Shown: piece after piece, positions 1 through 3,386 of the stretch
Position numbering within the stretch: position 1 is the first letter of the stretch
How the letters are laid out: the number at the start of each line of letters is the position of its first letter
Assembly (NCBI GenBank): GCA_017614625.1
Contig: JAGABK010000109.1
Location: 1-6,959, forward strand
Source: Spirochaetales bacterium
Lineage (GTDB): Bacteria; Spirochaetota; Spirochaetia; Sphaerochaetales; Sphaerochaetaceae
DNA length: 6,959 bases
Reading direction: 5' to 3'
The notes under the pieces: generated by a model
What the model saw: only the letters and a program-made list of their open reading frames with translations
What the model was told of the DNA's origin: nothing
Databases searched by the model: none
Program-made: the position numbers and the translations under genes

Positions 1-929
1 GCATCGGTGTAGGTCATGTGTGCGAACGGGCTTTCGACAACGTGGACCAGGGTGTCCTTGACTCCCGGCTCGACGAACTTGGAGAAGAAGTCCATGTCCT
101 CCTGGCAGTTGTCCAGGACGTACTTGAAGACGTACTTCAGGAAGTCCTCGGCGATTCTCATGTCACCCTCGAGGGTGCAGAAGCTCATCTCAGGCTCGAT
201 CATCCAGAACTCGGCCAGATGTCTCTTGGTGTTCGAGTTCTCGGCCCTGAAAGTGGGGCCGAACGTGTAGATGTTCTTGAGAGCCGTGGCGTAGGTCTCG
301 CCCTCCAGCTGGCCGCTGACGGTCAGGCTGGTGCGCTTTCCGAAGAAGTCCTTCGAATAGTCGACCTTGCCGTCCTCGGTGCGCGGCACGTTCTCAAGGT
401 CCAGCGTGGTGACCTGGAACATCTGGCCGGCGCCCTCGGCGTCGCTTCCGGTGATCAGAGGAGTGTTCACATAGTAGAACCCGTTCTCCTGGAAGAAGCG
501 GTGCACCGCATAGGCCATGGTGCTCCTGACCCTCTCGACGGCTCCGATCGTGTTGGTCCTTGCCCTGAGATGGCCGATTTCCCTGAGGTACTCGAGGGTG
601 TGTCTCTTCTTCTGAAGCGGATAGTCCTCCGGGCATTCGCCGACCAGCGTTATGGCCGATGCCTGGAGCTCGACCTTCTGGTCTCCGCCCAGGGAAGCGA
701 CGAGCTTTCCCTCGCAGATGACCGAGCAGCCGGTCGAGATGGAATTGAGGAGATTATTGTCGATGACGGCCCTGTCTGTTACGACCTGCAGTCCCTTGAG
801 GCAACTTCCGTCGTTGACTTCGATGAAGGTGACTGTCTTGCTGTCGCGCTTTGTTCTGACCCAGCCTTCCACGCGGATGGTCTGAGGTCCCGGTTCCATT
901 GTCTTGAGTTTGCTGATTAGCTCTGTCAT
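1..929 (-). CDS. asnS: Asparaginyl-tRNA synthetase, N-terminal two-thirds (partial at window edge)
   Basis: Cytoplasmic class II aminoacyl-tRNA synthetase that charges tRNA-Asn with asparagine using ATP. The 309 visible codons begin MTELISKLKTMEPG and hold an N-terminal OB-fold anticodon-binding domain (about residues 17-100, with the VEGWVRTKRDSK signature) followed by the class II core. The core shows GSDAEGAGQMFQVTTLD, then LTVSGQLEGE, then motif 2 as FRAENSNTKRHLAEFWMIEPE (F227 onward). This combination is typical of AsnRS and separates it from AspRS and LysRS. Motif 3 and the C-terminus lie beyond the left edge; the family is usually about 430-470 residues. The ATG at 929-927 is preceded by AAGGAGA (944-938) at 8-base spacing. 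The gene follows the MBL-fold hydrolase on the same strand after 77 bases and has a plausible promoter of its own in that gap. Identification is firm; the promoter is inference. Confidence 0.96.
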   Translation of the reverse strand, partial: MTELISKLKTMEPGPQTIRVEGWVRTKRDSKTVTFIEVNDGSCLKGLQVVTDRAVIDNNLLNSISTGCSVICEGKLVASLGGDQKVELQASAITLVGECPEDYPLQKKRHTLEYLREIGHLRARTNTIGAVERVRSTMAYAVHRFFQENGFYYVNTPLITGSDAEGAGQMFQVTTLDLENVPRTEDGKVDYSKDFFGKRTSLTVSGQLEGETYATALKNIYTFGPTFRAENSNTKRHLAEFWMIEPEMSFCTLEGDMRIAEDFLKYVFKYVLDNCQEDMDFFSKFVEPGVKDTLVHVVESPFAHMTYTD

Positions 930-951
930 ATTGATAATCTCCTTGAGCGGT

Positions 952-981
952 ATCTTATTTATAAACAGGGATATTAGTCAA
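952..981 (-). promoter_or_regulatory. Putative sigma70-type promoter for asnS
   Basis: On the minus strand TTGACT (981-976) is followed after 18 bases by TAAGAT (957-952), matching the -35 TTGACA and -10 TATAAT consensus at 5/6 and 4/6. The spacer is AT-rich. Transcription would start near 945, giving a very short leader that still includes the AAGGAGA at 944-938. The site sits between the stop of the MBL-fold gene and the asnS start, so asnS could be transcribed separately from the upstream genes. The short leader is a weakness of this call. Confidence 0.45.
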
Positions 982-1006
982 GGTAGAAAGAATCAATCAT
1001 TCCGTA

Positions 1007-1771
1007 TTAGGAAATATAGTCCGTATAACATTCGCCACGCCTGCAGACGAAGGCGTTGAATGGGCACATGGCCTGGGCCACCGTCTCCGGTGTGTTGTTG
1101 TTGGCCGAGATATGGACGAGGTAGACGCGCTTGGAACTCCCGTCGTAACCGGCGTCCAGGAGCAGGTTCCTGGCCTGGTCGTTGGACAGGTGTCCCCTCT
1201 CCCCCGCCACGCGTTTCTGAAGGTAAAGCGGGTACGGACCTGTGCGCAGCATCTGGATGTCGTAGTTGGACTCCAGGAACAGCACGTCCGCCGAGCGGGC
1301 CTCTTCCACCATCTCCTGGCTGTACTTTCCCGTATCCGTTATGATGGTGAACCTCTTTCCGTCGACATCGACCGTGTAGCCGCAGCTTCCGGCGCTGTCG
1401 TGGCTGGTGTAGAAGCAGCTGACGGTGAAAGGCCACACGGTGACGGGACTTCCGGGCTCGGTGACCATCGCGGAGGTCTCGGGGATGTTGAGGGCTATGT
1501 ATTCGGTCACGGCATGGTCGCGGCACTTGCGCGTCACATAGACGGGCTTTGCCGTCTTTCTGGCGAAGATGCCCGCCGCATGGGCGTGGTCCGGATGAAG
1601 GTGGGTCAGGAAGAGTGCCATGACATCCTTCATGTCAAAGCCTCCGGCCTCCATGCGCAGGTTGATCTGCTTGAAGGAGTATCCGGCGTCTATGAGAATC
1701 GATTGTCCGTCCAGGGAGAAGACATAGCTGTTTCCGCAGCTGCCCGAACCCAGAACCGAAAACCTTACCAC
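1007..1771 (-). CDS. WalJ/YycJ-family metallo-beta-lactamase-fold hydrolase
   Basis: A 254-residue single-domain cytoplasmic protein with no signal peptide. It begins VRFSVLGSGSCGNSY, the usual opening of the YycJ/WalJ family. The metal-binding motif is THLHPDH (residues 56-62). Further ligand candidates are H124-D125 in TSHDS, D146 in ITDTG, H194 in GHLSN and H220 in LVHISANNNTPE. The ESNYD segment (167-171), GHLSN and the final His-Ile-Ser-x-Asn-Asn run are family hallmarks. Known relatives are small two-metal nucleases, some with 5'-3' exonuclease activity linked to DNA repair; the substrate here is not shown by sequence. The start is GTG (1771-1769), supported by a strong AAGGAGGG (1784-1777) at 5-base spacing; the protein has full family length. 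It lies between a tRNA-Met with its terminator and asnS. The terminator directly touches its ribosome binding site, so expression probably depends on read-through. Confidence 0.9.
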   Translation of the reverse strand: MVRFSVLGSGSCGNSYVFSLDGQSILIDAGYSFKQINLRMEAGGFDMKDVMALFLTHLHPDHAHAAGIFARKTAKPVYVTRKCRDHAVTEYIALNIPETSAMVTEPGSPVTVWPFTVSCFYTSHDSAGSCGYTVDVDGKRFTIITDTGKYSQEMVEEARSADVLFLESNYDIQMLRTGPYPLYLQKRVAGERGHLSNDQARNLLLDAGYDGSSKRVYLVHISANNNTPETVAQAMCPFNAFVCRRGECYTDYIS

Positions 1772-1776
1772 GGACG

Positions 1777-1784
1777 CCCTCCTT
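1777..1784 (-). promoter_or_regulatory. Strong ribosome binding site that fixes a GTG start
   Basis: AAGGAGGG on the minus strand, 5 bases before the GTG at 1771. It decides the start codon of the MBL-fold hydrolase. One base (1785) separates it from the T-run of the tRNA terminator. Confidence 0.8.
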
Positions 1785-1785
1785 G

Positions 1786-1813
1786 AAAAAAAGGCACCCG
1801 TTCTACGGATGCC
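1786..1813 (-). terminator. Intrinsic terminator of the tRNA-Met transcript
   Basis: On the minus strand GGCATCCGT (1813-1805) pairs with ACGGGTGCC (1801-1793) around a 3-base loop, giving 9 pairs with one T-G wobble, followed by seven T residues (1792-1786). The tRNA 3' end is 7 bases upstream, which leaves just a short trailer to be processed. The hairpin is placed to end the tRNA transcript, but it also lies in the leader of the MBL-fold gene immediately before its ribosome binding site. Confidence 0.88.
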
Positions 1814-1820
1814 TTGAATC

Positions 1821-1893
1821 TAGCGGCGAAGGGCCACGATCCCCTGACCGATCGGATATGAGCCGATTGCTCTACCAGCTGAGCTACGCCGCC
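1821..1893 (-). tRNA. tRNA-Met, elongator type, anticodon CAT
   Basis: A 73-base cloverleaf can be folded by hand. Acceptor GGCGGCG pairs with CGCCGCT, with a G1-T72 wobble; then T8 A9; D-stem GCTC/GAGC with loop AGCTGGTA (A14, G15, G18, G19, A21 conserved); anticodon stem ATCGG/CCGAT with loop CTCATAT (T33, anticodon CAT); 5-base variable loop CGGTC; T-stem AGGGG/CCCTT; discriminator A73. The G1-T72 acceptor end plus the CGCCGCTA 3' end resembles elongator tRNA-Met of Bacillus as I recall it. The acceptor is fully paired, against an initiator, which normally has a mismatch at 1-72 and GGG/CCC anticodon-stem pairs. An Ile2 (lysidine) tRNA is the main alternative for a CAT anticodon. CCA is not encoded. 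The T-loop ATCGTGG is odd: position 54 is A and 58 is T. It has its own promoter and terminator. Confidence 0.9.
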
Positions 1894-1904
1894 AAGTCTT
1901 TGTT

Positions 1905-1933
1905 TTTATAGAACATTTGGAGAAAAAGAACAA
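1905..1933 (-). promoter_or_regulatory. Putative promoter of tRNA-Met
   Basis: On the minus strand TTGTTC (1933-1928), a 17-base spacer and TATAAA (1910-1905) fit a sigma70-type promoter. The -10 box ends 11 bases before the tRNA 5' end, so transcription would start about 5 bases ahead of the mature tRNA. It may also serve the downstream MBL-fold gene by terminator read-through. Confidence 0.6.
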
Positions 1934-1954
1934 TACCCCGCCGCCCTATTTTTG

Positions 1955-1986
1955 AAAAAACAGATACCCCGGGCCTCAGAGCCTGG
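1955..1986 (-). terminator. Weak terminator candidate after the secreted-protein gene
   Basis: On the minus strand CCAGGC (1986-1981) can pair with GCCCGG (1974-1969) around a 6-base loop, with one internal A-C mismatch, and a run of six T residues lies at 1960-1955. The hairpin overlaps the stop codon (1978-1976) and there are 8 bases between stem and T-run, so it is a poor fit to a classical terminator. It is the only candidate between this gene and the tRNA promoter. Confidence 0.25.
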
Positions 1987-2410
1987 TCATGGAGACGATC
2001 TGTCCGTCGGCCACCACCACGGCAAGGCAGGTTTCTCCGACCCTGATGTTGATGCCTACGCTTCCGTCGGCGTTGGTGTGCAGGACCGAAAGCAGAAAGC
2101 CCTTGGCAGGCAGGTTCGCGGAAAGCCAGTCACCGAAAAGACGGATCAGGGCCGCCCGGACATCCTCGCGGATGTACTTCTGTGTCCACTCGTATGAATA
2201 CTCGCTTCTAAGTGCCTTCGCCACAAGCAAATGGAACTGGCTCGAGCTGCTGTCTGCCGTCTGTCCTATGACCGAGTCCACGGGCAGCACGGACGAGCCC
2301 GTACGCGTGGCCGGGAAGAACGTGCGGACGGTCGTCTGCGCGCACGCAAGCCCGCCGCAGAACACCATGAGGACCATTACAAATGACAGTCTTTTCACGA
2401 AACCCGACAT
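1976..2410 (-). CDS. Small secreted protein of unknown function
   Basis: I do not recognise this 144-residue protein. It starts MSGFVKRLSFVMVLMVFCGG and shows a clear export signal: Lys-Arg at 6-7, a hydrophobic core at 8-21, then A22-C23-A24 before Q25, a good signal peptidase I site. C23 with L21-A22 before it could instead be a relaxed lipobox, so a lipoprotein is possible. The mature part has a Ser-rich stretch (SSSSQF), an amphipathic helix-like region around YIREDVRAALIRLFGDWL, and a C-terminal part of probable beta strands (GSVGINIRVGETCLAVVVADGQIVSM). I chose the ATG at 2410 because GGAG (2424-2421) lies 10 bases upstream; in-frame GTG (2413) and TTG (2446) codons further up lack a better site. 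It is divergent from the ttcA-like gene, sharing a 66-base gap. No function is assigned. Confidence 0.72.
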   Translation of the reverse strand: MSGFVKRLSFVMVLMVFCGGLACAQTTVRTFFPATRTGSSVLPVDSVIGQTADSSSSQFHLLVAKALRSEYSYEWTQKYIREDVRAALIRLFGDWLSANLPAKGFLLSVLHTNADGSVGINIRVGETCLAVVVADGQIVSMTRL

Positions 2411-2476
2411 CACCCTGATTCTCCAACAAAAACCGATCTTTCTCAACCGTTTTCACACGTCCTGTTTTGAAGTATC

Positions 2477-3271
2477 ATGAAAGCCATGAAGGAACCGGCG
2501 AGCAGCACCATCGACAGCACCAAGCTCTCATACAGAAACATCATCGACGGCGTGATGCAGCCCTGGGTCATGCGCTTCATCAAGGACGTGGGCAAGGGCA
2601 TCAACGAGTTCGACATGATCCGCGACGGAGAGAAGATCCTGATCGGCGTCTCCGGCGGCAAGGACTCCCTGGCGCTCTCAATGGCCCTTTCGGTCAGGCG
2701 CAAGTGGCTTCCCATCACGTACAGCCTGCACGCGGTGATGATCGACTGGAAGGAGCATCCCATCGACCCGGCCTACCGCCCGCGCCTGGAGCAGTATTTC
2801 AAGGACCTGGACATCGGGTTCGAGATCGTCGAGGAGCCGCAGTTCCCGTCCACCGTGCCCGAGGAATACAACTGCTACATATGCGCCCGTAACCGCCGCC
2901 GCATCCTCTTCGAGATCGCCAACCAGCGGGGCTTCAGGCAGATAGCCATGGGCCACCACCTGGACGACCTTGTCGAGACGTCCTTCATGAACCTTTTCCT
3001 CCGGGGCGAGTTCGCCACCATGAACCCGGTTCAGGAGTTCTTCGAGGGAGACCTGTACGTCATCAGACCCATGATCAAGGTCCACGAGAACACCATAAAG
3101 CGTCTGGCGCAGACCTACGACTTCCCCGTCGTCAAGCCCGTCTGCCCGTACGACCAGACCAACATCCGCTCCAGCATCAAGCCCATCATCAAGGAGATCT
3201 GCCACATGGACAGGTTCGCCCGCGAACACGTCTACGAGGCCCACGATCTCGACTGCTCCATCAAACGCTGA
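2477..3271 (+). CDS. TtcA-family PP-loop ATPase, probable tRNA thiolation enzyme
   Basis: A 264-residue cytoplasmic protein of the TtcA/TtuA branch of PP-loop ATPases. Known members adenylate a tRNA base (C32 in TtcA, U54 in TtuA) and insert sulfur with a [4Fe-4S] cluster. Seen here: the PP-loop IGVSGGKDSLAL (SGGKDS at 59-64), CYIC (C133, C136) leading into ARNRRRILFEIA, MGHHLDDLVETSFMNLF (158-174) and VIRPMIKV (195-202). A third cysteine is C223 in PVCPYDQTNIR, where enterobacterial TtcA has PCNLCGSQ. C133, C136 and C223 are the likely cluster ligands. Length is normal for the family. The start is uncertain: ATG 2477 has only a weak GAAG (2469-2472) before it, and ATG 2486 would remove three residues. 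It is followed by 115 bases without a gene before the envelope protein start. TtcA activity is inferred; the target base cannot be read from sequence. Confidence 0.88.
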   Translation: MKAMKEPASSTIDSTKLSYRNIIDGVMQPWVMRFIKDVGKGINEFDMIRDGEKILIGVSGGKDSLALSMALSVRRKWLPITYSLHAVMIDWKEHPIDPAYRPRLEQYFKDLDIGFEIVEEPQFPSTVPEEYNCYICARNRRRILFEIANQRGFRQIAMGHHLDDLVETSFMNLFLRGEFATMNPVQEFFEGDLYVIRPMIKVHENTIKRLAQTYDFPVVKPVCPYDQTNIRSSIKPIIKEICHMDRFAREHVYEAHDLDCSIKR

Positions 3272-3296
3272 CCCCGCTTACCCCGCGTACGTGAGC

Positions 3297-3319
3297 GCAT
3301 ATTGACGCGTGCATATTGA
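3297..3319 (+). repeat. Pair of 9-base direct repeats upstream of the envelope-gene promoter
   Basis: GCATATTGA occurs at 3297-3305 and again at 3311-3319, 14 bases apart start to start. The second copy overlaps the -35 box of the promoter for the envelope protein gene. It may be an operator, a duplicated -35 region, or chance. Confidence 0.5.
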
Positions 3320-3344
3320 AGCACTTCGTGTTTAGGGTTATGAT
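3316..3344 (+). promoter_or_regulatory. Sigma70-type promoter of the envelope-protein gene
   Basis: TTGAAG (3316-3321), a 17-base spacer and TATGAT (3339-3344) match the -35 and -10 consensus well. Transcription would start near 3351, giving a leader of about 36 bases that contains GAAGGAG (3375-3381). This is the best-formed promoter in the window, and no terminator follows until past the right edge, so it may also drive mutL. Confidence 0.7.
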
Positions 3345-3374
3345 ATAGTGATATCGTGTAAATTACCCTTTACC

Positions 3375-3381
3375 GAAGGAG
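3375..3381 (+). promoter_or_regulatory. Ribosome binding site that fixes the envelope-protein start
   Basis: GAAGGAG lies 5 bases before ATG 3387. It rules out the in-frame GTG at 3348, which would lie upstream of this site and add 13 residues in front of the signal peptide. Confidence 0.85.
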
Positions 3382-3386
3382 TTGAT

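Noticed and set aside
18..920. 300-codon open frame on the plus strand
   Set aside because: Entirely antisense to asnS, which has clear family motifs; the frame stays open because of GC-rich codon bias and its translation has no recognisable features.
1112..1786. 224-codon open frame on the plus strand
   Set aside because: Antisense shadow of the MBL-fold hydrolase; no ribosome binding site or family signature.
1940..1962. TTTTT-G-AAAAA inverted repeat as a terminator
   Set aside because: The stem is made only of A-T pairs, about 5 pairs, and no T-run follows on either strand in the right place.
2411..2446. TTG at 2446 or GTG at 2413 as start of the secreted protein
   Set aside because: The TTG has no ribosome binding site and would add 12 residues before a normal signal peptide; ATG 2410 has GGAG upstream.
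2678..3244. 188-codon frame on the minus strand
   Set aside because: Antisense shadow of the ttcA-like gene, Asp/Val/Gly-rich with no signature.
3348..3386. GTG at 3348 as an upstream start for the envelope protein
   Set aside because: It lies 4 bases after the -10 box, probably before the transcription start, and would put 13 polar residues ahead of the signal peptide; ATG 3387 has a strong ribosome binding site.
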